Shown here piece after piece: positions 34,540 to 46,300 of a stretch of 64,000 bases of DNA. Positions within the stretch are counted from its first letter, which is position 1, and each line of letters starts with the position of its first letter. Below the pieces are notes generated by a model. The model did no database searches and was not told the origin of the DNA. It saw only the letters and a program-made list of their open reading frames with translations. Source of the DNA: Sistotremastrum niveocremeum HHB9708 (taxonomy: Eukaryota > Basidiomycota > Agaricomycetes > Sistotremastrales > Sistotremastraceae); NCBI GenBank assembly GCA_001630475.1, contig KV419424.1:64931-128930 (forward strand). The letters are read 5' to 3'. Position numbers and translations under genes: made by a program.

Positions 34540-37500
34540 ATGTCCAGTAACCCTACGCTTTTCTATGCTGAGGAACAAGCACCTATTTGCTCTCTGAACG
34601 TTGCGAAGTCTTTTGAACAGCTTTCCTCGACTGAGAAATTATACGCCCATTATTTCGGGGTTGCCAGCTGGCAAGGCGCAGCTATCATCAGGGCACAGCG
34701 GACGCCTTATGGCCAAGACCTATACAAGTTCTTGATGACGACCTTCAGTAACGGCAGTGGAACGCTCGCCGATCTCGAGCAGATAAAGATAAAGTCTGGA
34801 GTCAGTGATATTGCCTGGAAGCAGACTCTCCAGTACGCTAGTCAAGTGAGACCTTTGCTATCAGATTAAATTGATCTCATCAGTCTCATTCTATTCTTGA
34901 AGGTACTTTCCAATTTAGTCAACTATCGCTCGTTTGGCTCCTCTAAGATCGCGCCGAGAGTTGAGCCAAATGACTTTCGGAAGATCGCCGAGGCAGCTGG
35001 GAAGTCTGCCCTCGATCAATATGATCTCGTGAGCAGCAATTTGTTCTCAGTACATTCATCCGACCGACCATGCCCGCAGCTCCAAGAGTCCATCTACGCC
35101 CTGACACCGGAAGAAAGTCTCCTGATCGGCAAACCATCCAAAGTGAGTCTATACATGTTCCAATAAATATTTGGTTATATCTTCCTTAGGGTCATATCTC
35201 GAATTACTACCTGGGCGACGTACCTACAGATGAGGAAGTCGCCCAAATACAAACCGCTGCGGAGTCTTTAGGAATCGATGTTCTGAACACGAGGTGAGTA
35301 GCGCACCCCGGCCGCCGGCCGTACATCAAGACGCGCATCTGATCAGGGATTATACAGGGTCGAGAAACAGGGCTATCGCTTCACTTTGCACGAGTGTCAA
35401 AGCCTGCAGCCAGCTGCAGAGTCCCAGCCCAAGCCCAAGCCCAGAGCGCCTCCCGGCGCAGCCAGAGCCCAGAGTCCCCGAGCGCGCTGCCGCGCGAGTC
35501 CAAAGCCAGAGCCCGCCTCCCGGCGGAGTCCCAGCCAAGCCCCAGCCCCAGTCCGAGCCAAGCGAGGCGCGCCTCCGGCGCAAGTGCAGACATGTAGTCA
35601 ACATTAGTCTATTACATTTTTCAAAAAAACAGAGATACTCGTTGTGTGGATTATTTTTGTTCTCAAGATTCATAAAAATTCATGACGCATCTCAAATTGA
35701 AGCAAGCTTGACACTGAGAGGTTTCGGGATGTCTGAATGTGGATTAGATTGCCACTCGGGGTTCTCGGGATTCTCGGGATTCTCAAATCTGTCACTTTCT
35801 TGCATAGTGAGGGGACAAACTCGTAGCTGAAACAGGTTAGATCACTCTCTCAGTTGACACCATTGAACATTCCCATGTCTTCCGAGAGAGGTAAGCCCTT
35901 AATTGGTTGATTTTGTGTGCAATGAGGTTAGACACCGTTGCAAAGCTTTGTTCTGCTTCCACCTTGCAGAAAAAGAGTGTGTTATTGAATTTCGAAAATG
36001 ATAATAAAAGATTCTATAAAGCCTACATATCCCCAAGCCATCCCGTAGCGCCTCCCGGCGCAGCCAAACCCCCAGAGTGCGCTGCCGCGCGAGCCAGCCC
36101 CGAGCCCCCAGCCCGCCTCCCGGCGGGAGCCCAAGCCCAAGCCGAGCCACAGCCGAGTAGCCGAGCGCGCCTCCGGCGCAAGTCCGAGCCTCGAGCCAAT
36201 GGAAAGGCTTTATTCTATATTACGTAATTTAGGACCCCTATGTCTTGGACCCTTTTGTCCCTGAAATTCCCAGGCGCTCTATTTTACTTTATGGATGTCG
36301 CTTCGGTAGACACAAGCGATCCAGTTTCTCATGACGTTCAGATTGGGAATACCAAGTTTGAGATCAGCGTGAAATTCGGAGACCATTCAGAAAGTCTTGT
36401 AAAAGTGAACGAAGCACTCAAGGAGGTTCGGCTTTCTCTATCTTCAAACCACGCCTCCAAATTAACTCATTCATCAGGCTCAAAAGTATGCAGCGAATGA
36501 GCATCAGAAAAATATGATCGAACACTATGTCAAATCGTACGCGTACTTTCGAAACTCTTCTGTTGTTTCCTACGTTAAGCATTTCTACGTGCTTTCTAGA
36601 TTCAAAACAGGCTCTGTACAAGAGCACAAAGAAGGCAGTCGTCACTGGGTCAAAGATGTAGGCCCTGTTGTAGAAAGCTACATCGGATTTATTGAGACCT
36701 ATCTCGATCCATACGGAGGCAGGGTATGTGCTGAAGAAACTCTTTGCCATTGTCTCTGAATTCCATATAAAAAATAGGCGGAGTGGGAAGGTAAATCTGA
36801 TTTTCATTGAGCGTCCGAAACAAGCCCTCATACATTCGACCGGCATCGCCAACGCTTTACTGCTATCGTGGACAAAGTTCTCAGTGCCAAATATGAAAAG
36901 TTGGTCGACGACGCTTCCGAGCTGATCAAGGTCCTTCCTTGGGGCAAGGATTTCGAGAACGACGTGTTCAAGAAACCCGACTTCACTGGTCTGTCCTGTT
37001 TTCCTACCATCATGATACTTGAGGTCTTAGTCATTACACAGCGCTTGAAATCCTGTCTTTCGCAAGAGGAGGTATGTCGTCCTCATTGGTCCAGCATCAT
37101 TTTGATATGGAAACCTTTCAGGTATTCCCGTTGGTATCAATGTTCGTCGTGCATTCCATTGCTCCTTCTCACGACGCTAAATAAACCACAGATTCCTGTG
37201 CGTATGAACAACCATGCCTCAGAGCAGTAAATTGAGTATTCGGTCAATGTTTCAAGAATTACTATGATATCCGGGAGTCTCACGGGTTCAAGAACGTCAG
37301 TCTAGCGGTATGTGTCACTCTTAGGAAGATATATAACAATCCTAATTCTCGAGTCTGACAGAATATTCTCGCGGCCAAAGCTCCAGGTACGAGAACATGA
37401 CTACACCGAGGGCTGAATTGCGTTCCCTGAGTACTGCTTCAGGCCAGGAGCTCACTTTCATTAAACCCGAAGACAAAGAACTCTACGAAACTTGGGAAGA

Positions 37501-38716
37501 TCGTGCATTTGAGCTTCAGATCGCGAACCACGAGTTGTTGGGTCACGGTTCGGGGAAACTCTTTACAGAAGACGAGGAAGGAAAACTGAACTTTGATCCT
37601 AGCAAAGTGAGCTTCGGTGTTTACATCAGAAAATCGACGATAACGAGGCAGATATAGACTATCAACCCTTTGACAGGCGAGAAAGTGTGGGTGGAGTGCG
37701 CAGTGACAATGAATTGCATGTTCATGACATTCGCTTCCAGCTCTTCCTGGTATAAACCTGGGCAAACATCTGGATCCGTATTGGGAGAAGTCTCATCATC
37801 ATTTGAAGAATGTCGGGCGGAAACCGTTGCCCTATATTGCAAGTCTGAACTGCTCTCGAGCCTTCTGTCATATACTGAATGTATTCAGTGGCTAGCAATC
37901 CCGAGATCCTGGACATCTTCGGTGTGAGTTGGCGTCGATCGTTGATGTCAAACTCAGAGCTTGAGCATGGTTTCAGTACAAGGATGCCAAGGAGATCCAA
38001 GAACTCATCTATATTACTTTCCTGCTTATGGCTCGCGCCGGTCTTCGTGCATTGGAGTTCTACGACCCCAAGGCAAAGAAGCATCTTCAGGCACACATGC
38101 AAGCCAGGTCGGTCTTCTCGGTATACCAAACGCGCCATATTAACGTTTTCAAGACTCGGAATAACTCAATTCTTGATCAAGTCGGGTATCGTTAGTCTCG
38201 AAGAGATCCGTTCCGCAGACGGTACACTCGAGAACGTCTTCGTTTCGGTGAGATATCTCGAAGTTTTCTTTTATTTCCAGTAATAACCACAAAGAATAAC
38301 AGGTGGATCGAGAGAAAGTGTTGTCCCAAGGAAAGGACGTTGCCGGGAACCTTTTGGTAGAACTGCAAGTCCGGAAGAGTACAGCGGATGGCCCTGGTGC
38401 ACGAGAATTCTACACCGCTTTGACTGATCCTTTGCCTGGTTGGGTGCCTGAGATACGAGATATTGTCTTGAAGAAGAAACAGGTCAGTCCACCTCTGTAG
38501 AAATTTTACCCATCCTCTATCTGATAGTCGTTCCTCCGTAGCCTCGAAAACTCTTCGTACAGGTAAGTGCAGGCCCGTTTGTGCGCATCGGCGCTGACCA
38601 ATTGTTAGCCCAACACCACGATCGTGGATGGTAAGGTGCAATTAAAAGAGTATCCTCTGACTGCGGAAGGGTTGATTCAGAGCTTCGTTGAACGTGAAGC
38701 TATTTTGTCGTATTAG
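34540..38716 (+). pseudogene. Dipeptidyl peptidase III (M49) gene, left copy, interrupted by a 0.9 kb insertion
   Basis: DPP III is a cytosolic zinc exopeptidase that removes dipeptides from the N-terminus of oligopeptides. ATG 34540 gives MSSNPTLFYAEEQAPICSLN, followed by about 20 exons matching the right copy. The zinc motif HELLGH is at 37529-37546 and the second metal motif EECRAE near 37808-37825; TAG at 38714. The exon beginning VEKQGYRFTL is cut by foreign sequence at about 35399-36299. It adds a length not divisible by three together with four extra bases (ACGA), so the reading frame is lost unless the insert is spliced out. The donor after LKE is the poor gttcgg where the right copy has gtatga. 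All other exons look readable. Confidence 0.85.
35399..36299. other. 901-bp insertion in DPP III copy 1, with two GC-rich multi-hairpin clusters
   Basis: Comparison with the right DPP III copy places the foreign DNA between TGTC at 35395-35398 and TGTC at 36296-36299. It consists of two related GC-rich clusters (about 35420-35590 and 36045-36195) around an AT-richer spacer. Each cluster has the same order of short hairpins: GCGCC-TCCC-GGCGC, CGCGC-TGCC-GCGCG, a CCGCC/GGCGG stem and GCGCC-TCC-GGCGC. No transposase or terminal inverted repeats seen. The composition recalls mobile GC clusters of fungal mitochondrial DNA, so a nuclear copy of mitochondrial DNA is one explanation. This is inference. 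Confidence 0.6.
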
Positions 38717-38990
38717 GGTAGGCGAGTAAGACGAGAGACTAATAAACATAAGCAGTGCCAAACACTGAATCCCACATGGACCTTTTGAGTTCCTCTGCGA
38801 AGCTATTCGACCCGCCATTTCTAAAAAAACCTTCACACTTTTGTTCGAGGAGAGTCGACGCCAGGACTACTTTCAAGTATAGCACCTGCATGTCTCGAAT
38901 GCCTTGTGAGTTCGTACAAGAGATGATCGATGATCCTCTAGGCCTCAAGACGTCGGGCGAGTCGACTCAGCTGAGGTCGTGAGCACAGTA
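38717..38990. other. Tail of left duplicon
   Basis: After the DPP III stop, the left copy still matches the right copy for about 110 bp (AATAAACATAAG, then a diverged GGACTTTT..TTCCTCTGC stretch). In the right duplicon this is the 3' end of the PTC7 phosphatase gene. The left duplicon therefore ends in a fragment of that gene. Confidence 0.55.
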
Positions 38991-40086
38991 CTCGTCATGC
39001 GAACACGGATCAAGCATGCTGGGCGGATTCGATGATTCAGGAGTTCATATTTTGTTTACGACCCAATCAATACAACGGAAACTATAAGAGTAATAATGAT
39101 AATTCGTACATGTACTTAGGACGGCGAATAGTTCTCCTCATGCTCAACATCAAACCCAGGACAGGTGACCAATTACATCACATTCAACCAACGGGAACTC
39201 CAGTGTAGAGCCAGCCTTATTACGACGAAGTGCATAGTTAAGCTTCCGAGGATAATGTCATGGGGATGTAGCCGATGAACTGAGAATGCCTTTGTTAGTA
39301 GATAGGAGAGCAAGGCAGAGTCACGTACAGCCGCACCTGTCATGACGGGCGATTTGACGGTCATTCGCACACGGAACTAGAATGCCCATTAACCGGCCAA
39401 CGTTATGAGGGGAAAGCGAAGAGAGAAAAGGAAGGGATCCGTGAGTTACAGATAATGCAACATAAGATAATTGAGTGTCGCCGAGGACTCAGAGCCCTAG
39501 TGTTTTACGAAGGGGGAAGGGGTGAGCTGAGCTTGCACGCGTTAGTTGATAGACCGACGATGAATATTAAGGGAAGACATACGAGAATTGAACGGACCAG
39601 CACAAGGTTTCTGTCCGTCGGCCCCACGCCACAAGTGTTCCAGCGCAGAACTGGCCTGGTCATGCCTATCGACATGGACCAAGTTGGTATGCTTTCGCAT
39701 GAACCAGTCCCGAGTTAGTCTCCACATGCATGGCGATAGCGGACTATCGCAAAGCAGGATCGGCGCACACAAAGCTGCTTGAAAGCTGCCTTGAGAAAGA
39801 GGGAGTGGGGAACGAGGACAAGTCGACCAGAGAGAGAGAGAGAGAAACAGCGCTAACCCCATGAGTGGCCCGGGCGCGCCTATCATGACATGCCTCGGTT
39901 TTGATGCTTCCGCATAAGCCACATCACAGAGTTATCTAGCCGCCACTCGCTTGCGCAAGCAACGACGTACGAAGATGCGCACATCCAACAGTGGGGAGGG
40001 CTGTTGGATGGGGGAGGTGGGAGTACGAGGAAGAGATGGGAGAGCGGAGTCTGTATGACCTGCTGGACAAGTAGCGGGCTCGGTGA
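38990..40086 (-). repeat. Dispersed repeat R1, copy 4, left part (split by Helitron)
   Basis: Matches copy 1 throughout, ending abruptly at GCTCGGTGA (40086). The continuation found in the other copies (TTCGGGTGAAGGCAAG) is missing here and resumes at 52161 on the far side of the Helitron. Minus-strand intron-like unit at 39582-39527 (GTATGT, CTAAC, CTCAG). Confidence 0.85.
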
Positions 40087-40087
40087 T

Positions 40088-40113
40088 TCCCGCTACTAGT
40101 ATTAGTCAGCGGG
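40088..40113 (+). promoter_or_regulatory. Helitron 5'-terminal hairpin
   Basis: CCCGCT pairs with AGCGGG and inner ACTA with TAGT, leaving one bulged C, in the first 26 bases of the element. The first 12 bases (TCCCGCTACTAG) recur as a perfect inverted copy at 52120-52131 near the 3' end. Likely to matter for recognition of the transposon end. Confidence 0.7.
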
Positions 40114-40325
40114 TCTGTGTGCACTGGGTCTTAAATGGTTCTCTTACAAACATGCCCAAACGTGATGGAATGTAGAGTTACTGTTTTAGGCAATTCGGAT
40201 ATCACAATCAAATAATGATGTCTGTTTGAAGTGCTTGGGCATCCGGATCTCGCGCCCCTGTTCCTAATGCAGTTCGGCGGTCTCAGATTTATAAGAACCT
40301 ATCGCGCAAATGTGGGCCATTCTCC

Positions 40326-43300
40326 ATGGATCCTCATGCCCCTTTGTCGTCTCACGCGTCGTCCTCGTCGTCTCCTGGGGTGTTAGTGCCCCAGGGGTCG
40401 CCTCAAGAGTTTGTCCCTAGTTATACCTTTGATTTATGTCCCCTTGACGAGTTGAGTATCGCGTCTTTGTGTGAGCGAGCTGATCGGCATGGCATCGTGG
40501 TGACCAATCGTCATCGCAAAAAACCTATCTGTGATGCTATAGTGGCACACATTTTGAACGGGCATTGCTTTGCTCATTATCATTCATCCCACGGTTGCCG
40601 TACGGTCATTGATTTTGTCTTGTGTGCCTTCGGCGGCAGACATGTAACGCGCGAGCATTTTACGTGTTATATCTTGTATCAATGTATGTACAAATTTCGT
40701 GCTTCAACATTTCCTCGCCTGTTTCAGTGCCTAGGATTGCCGTTGCCCCGCCTAGGCGGATTGCACGACTGTAGAGCAACCCTCTTGAACTACATTGCCC
40801 GGGTATGTCCTGCCCTGATCCGTGACAGCGATCGCGCACGGGTCTTCGCCTTCACGGTAGACAGCGATCCTGACCCAATCGTCACAGGCGAGTCTGCTGA
40901 GAGTTCGGAAATGGTTCCTGCTTCTGATGATTGGTTACGTGTGATGTCCCCGACAGAGAAGGACACCATCTTGGCAGGATTTCGTGAAGCTGTAAGCGCG
41001 GATGCTGTGCGGGAGTTCGTATGTGCGTCTTGTGGTGGATTGTATCTTGAAGCTCATAAGAACACAGAAATAGTGGACCGAAATTTCGTCGCACATTATG
41101 TGAAACCTGATACTGAGATTCCGTGTGTTGATAATACGGAAGCTGTTCTCGCGTCTTGCTATCTTTATAAAGAAGGACTGGTGCAGGTGCCAGGCCATTC
41201 CCCAATTGTCCACATGTGCAATGAATGTGTGCACTGCTACCGGAGGGGAAAAATCGCACCGTTGTCTATGGCAAATGGCCTGCTGTTGGGGGCAGTGCCA
41301 CAAGAGCTGCGAGATTTGACGATAGTTGAAGAAGCAATGATCGCTCGGTGCCGCGCAAAATCGTGGATTATCCATTTAAAAGAGGATGACGAGAGCTCCT
41401 CGTCGCCGGTGATGCAACGAGGGGTACGAGGAAACGTTATAATATTTCCTCAAAAACCAGACGCGTTGGCGGATATTTTGCCGCCGTCCGTCGAAGATAT
41501 CATTACACCTATATGTATTGTTTTCGTGGGTTCTTCAAAACCAACAAAAGAATGGTTAAAGGCAAAGGCCAAGCCATTGGTTGTTCGTCGCGAAAAGGTT
41601 CGTCGCGCATTAGAGTGGCTAAAATATCATAACATGTTGTATTCGCACATTCGGATCAATCACGCCTTGCTAAATACTCTGGAAGATGAACATATGTTTG
41701 ATTTTCACATAGAGCACCGCGCTGACACAGGGAGCGATTTAGATGTTTTGGTGTCACGATACGATGCTCAAGTTCCGGGACCGGACAATGCGGCTCCCAC
41801 ACCAAGCTCTGAATTGTTCGAGAAAGTTGTGATTACAGATGTGGATGGGAGAGCCTCCTTGAATGTCATGCGTGCGGCCGCTCTGCGGCACATGAAGCAA
41901 AAGGGCGGTGCATTTATCCAAATTCCGCACGAAGGCACTCCTTCGAACGAATTCTTTAATCCAGATCTGTTCCCAATGTTATATCCAACGTTATTTCCAT
42001 ATGGTACAGGGGGCTTTGAAGACGCATCGAGAGCCGCCACCGTTTCGTTTGATCGGCAAGTCAGGCATTATTGTGGGATGTTTGATCGTCGGTTTCAGCA
42101 ACATTTCTCGTTTCTGTTCATCGCCTTTAATATTATTCAGCGCCGGCGAGTTCTTTGGCATACAAAAATTAAAGTATCCAAGCCATCGTTCCAGAGGATT
42201 GCACGAGATATTGAAAGTGTGTCTCTTGAGACCATCGAGGCCGTGGCGAGCAAGTTATCCCACCAGGACTTTGTGCGGGCGTCTAATGACGATGAAAGAA
42301 AAGTCCTAAGATTGATGCGAGAAATTAAACTTGTCGTGTCTAACGTTCCTGGGTCATCTACAGCGAGAACAGCCATGAGAAACGAAACAAGAGCGCTCAT
42401 ATTGTCGCACGGTTTTCCTACCTTCTATGTTACCATTAATCCCGCTGATGTGTATCATCCTTTGATTAAAATATTGGCAGGCAGCCCTTTTGATATTGAT
42501 CAAGAAATTCCCGGAGAAATTATGAGCTATTGGGACCAAGCGACTTTGATTGCTCGAAATCCATTTGTTCCGGCGCGTTTTTTCAACATTTATATGAATG
42601 CGTTCATTCGCCATGTGCTTGGGGTGTCGCCGTCTTCCATTTCTGGTGGGGCCTTAGGAAAAGTGTCAGCTTATTACGGATGTGTTGAAGCCCAGGGACG
42701 GGGTTCTCTTCATTGTCATATGATGGTGTGGATAAAGGGTGCCCTCGATCCAAATGCGATACGTCGGCGAGTCACGGAACTTCACGATGAAGAATTCTGT
42801 CGAAAATTAATTGCTTATCTCGACAACAATATCTCAAACTTCGTACCACCATGCCCAATTGGCGAGCACCAACCGTCGGTACACACGTCTAGTCGTCCTC
42901 ATCCTTGCCAAACACTGGGACCGGCTCCTATCGCCCGTAATGCAGAAAGGACCATTGATTTAAATAAACTTGTTGTTGCCTGTCAAACACATCGTCACAA
43001 CCGCACTTGTTACAAATATTGGAAAGGCCCACCTGACCCAAAACAGTGTCGTTTTGACCTCGATCCCGATAACGTGCAACAAGAGAGTACAATCGATGAA
43101 GAAGGAAATGTGAATCTTCGGTGCATTGAGGGCATGATCAATAATTATAATGAAACGATATTAGAGTGCGTACGATGTAACATGGACATTAAATTCATAG
43201 CTTCCGGTCGAGACGCCAAAGCCATTATGTATTACATCACGGACTACGTGACGAAGTCGCCTCTGAGTACACATGCATCCTATGTCGCTTTGGAGACGGC

Positions 43301-46300
43301 TGTGAAGCATTTGAGGGAGGGCTCCCGTAGCGTTGATGCGACAAATGGTGCCGACAGGGAATCTAGAACCAAAGCGTCTTCGATCGTCCAACGCTGTGCA
43401 TTTTCAATCCTGGGCCAACAAGAATTATCTGCACAACAAGTTGCATCAGAATTGTTAAACTTAGATGATCATTTTACCTCTCACCAGTTCCGCCATTTAT
43501 TCTGGCTGCAAGGGAAATCGATAGTCGCATCACATCTTCGGTCACGGGATCCCACCAACCAGTCTGGCGTCCCGCCCAACGTAGCCCTAGCAAACGATGA
43601 TGACGATCTATACGTTTCTGACGATGGACCAGCCGGCCTTGGCGATATTCCCTCTTCTGAGACGGCTGAGGATGAGACTTCCGTGGATGTGGTGCTAGAC
43701 ATATCAAGAGATGGTCAGGTTTTTTACACGACAGGCCAATTGTCTGATTACCTGATGCGTGGAACAATGTTACAAGGGTTATGTTTATGGGATTTTGTTG
43801 CTCAAGTGGATAAAACAGCTATGAAGGATCGATTCGTGCCTCGTGACGTTGAGGAATGGGATGCGAATGTCGAGCGCTTCCTCGGAGATACGCATCATCC
43901 TCGTCCGGCCTGCCGTTTACAGCAGGAGCACCCTGACTACGAACGATCCGCGTTGTACCTTCGTAAGCCTAATAACAGATTTGTTCCAGTACCTATCGGC
44001 CCTGCTATTCCCCGTCGAGATTCGCCGGACGTCTATGAAGAATACTGTCAAATCACACTGTTACTATTTAAACCTTGGCGCCAACCTTCAGATCTTATTG
44101 GAGGCAATCAGTCCTTTGCAGAGGCATTTACTGAATTTTCTCGTTCATGCTCACCTCGCTTGCTAAAGATTATAGACAACATCCAACTTCTAAACGAATG
44201 TCGCCAAGCACGAAACGAGCACGTCGTGAGCTTCCGGACGGGTCAATCGTGTCGCAATCGGTTCATGCCTTCAGACCGTGAGATGCACGCCGACGACGGG
44301 GAAATGGTTAATGATATTGACGATGAGCAGAACGCGGATGAACTACAAGCCATCCTTGAAAGTGTGACCCGCTCTGCAGAACAAACCGAAGGCATTGATA
44401 ATTGTCTCTTGGAGCTAGAATTTGCAGGACTCGCAAGACCAGATTATCATCTCGACAATTTAACACTTCATCATTCCACGGATATACATGAAGGGCCGAT
44501 AAACTACGAAGCGATTTGGAACGATGAATATGCTCAGCGACAACGCGCCTACATCTCAAGCCTTGCGTTATCTGCAAATCCTTTCGAAACATCGCGCGCA
44601 CAGGTCAATCAAACCATAGCAGTCAGCACCCTCTCTTCAGCACGCGAAGCTACCAATAACACGCCTCATATAAATGTTGAAACACTCCCAAATATAGACC
44701 GAGAAATTTTGTTGTTGCTCGATAGTATTTCCACCCAATACACTCTTAATGCCCAACAGAAACTTGCGTTCAGAACTGTGTGCCTGCATAGCGTTTCTGG
44801 AGACGTTCCCCTTCGAATGTATCTCGGTGGGCCTGGAGGCACGGGAAAATCTAGAGTTATACAAGCATTATCCGAGTGGTTTTCTCGTAGGCAACAAAGT
44901 CGTCGACTGCGACTTGCATCTTACACTGGCGTAGCTGCGTCGAATATAGACGGCGCAACCCTTCATTCTGTCTTGATGCTCTCCCAACGCGCGTTTGGCG
45001 CTTCTGCCAAAAAAAATGCGACTGCCCAAATGATGACAGTCTGGGAAGGTGTCGACTACCTGTTAATAGACGAGGTATCAATGGTTGGATGCACAATGCT
45101 TTCGAACATTCACGACGCACTATGCGATGCAAAAGGATCCACGGAATTGTTCGGTGGAATGAGTGTTATATTTGCCGGCGATTTTGCACAGCTCCCTCCA
45201 GTTAGACAAAAGAAGCTCTTTTCACGACCGAACCAAACTTTACGTGCTGCTCAAAATCAATCGCAAATCGAAACCCAGGGTCATCTACTATGGTTATCAG
45301 TATACGCGTCTGTTCAACTTACCGAACCCATGCGTCAGTCTGGGTCCGAAAACGAATATTTCGTAGGTTTGCTGCAGCGACTTCGTTCTGGTTCCTGTAC
45401 AAACAGAGATATTGAAATTTTAAATTCTCGGCTCTTGAGCCGGGTTGCTCACACAGAAATGTTTAAGATAGATGATTGGGTGAATGCACCTATTATTGTC
45501 AGTAGCAACGCTCTAAAAGACGCACTTAATGTCGAATGCGCAAAAAGATTCGCAGACTCTCACCAAAAAGCGCTACAATATTACTACGCCCGGGATCGAT
45601 ATAAAGGACGTGATATTTCGGATGTCGCAATTCTTGAAGCATTGCGAAACCTAGATTCTGGTCAGTCGAAACATCGAATGGGAACATTGCCAATGGTAGA
45701 CGGCATGCCAGTCATGCTTACTCAGAACCTTGATGTAAACAACGGCGCTGTTAACGGTGCTAGAGGGACACTTGTCCATGTCAGGTACGAGATTGTGAAC
45801 AATGAACGTGTTGCAACGTCATGCGTTGTCCATATTCCATCATATACGGGGCCCACATTGCCGGGTTTAGAGCCGGGTCAAGTGGCTGTGACTTCAAATA
45901 CTGTTGACGTGCTGTTAACCCATCCTGTATCTCGTAGAAAGATAACCATTCGTCGGACTCAACTTCCTTTACTTCCATGCTTCGCCATGACAGTCCATAA
46001 AGCTCAAGGCCAAAGCATGGATCCCGTTATGGTAGATCTATCTCAATGTCGAGGCACGGAGGAGCCGTATACCATGATCTCACGAGCGCGATCTTTGGCA
46101 GGCCTAATAATTATTCGCCCTTTTAAGGCTAGTAAACTTCGCTGTCCGCCGTCCGAAGAATATCGCCTAGAACGAGATCGGCTAAATAAGCTCACACAAG
46201 TGACATATCAACAGCTACACACCTGCGAAGATACAGCCAGCTTGAATGCAGCGTTACAACTTCTCGAGCAACAACATTCCGAGTCTACCTCAAATCTATC

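Noticed and set aside
35294-35830. Open frames across the GC-rich insertion
   Set aside because: Pro/Ala/Ser/Arg-rich frames in several phases arise from repeated GC hairpins; not protein-like.
40882-41375. Minus-strand frames within the RepHel gene
   Set aside because: Antisense shadows of a 6-kb coding frame with clear domain content on the plus strand.
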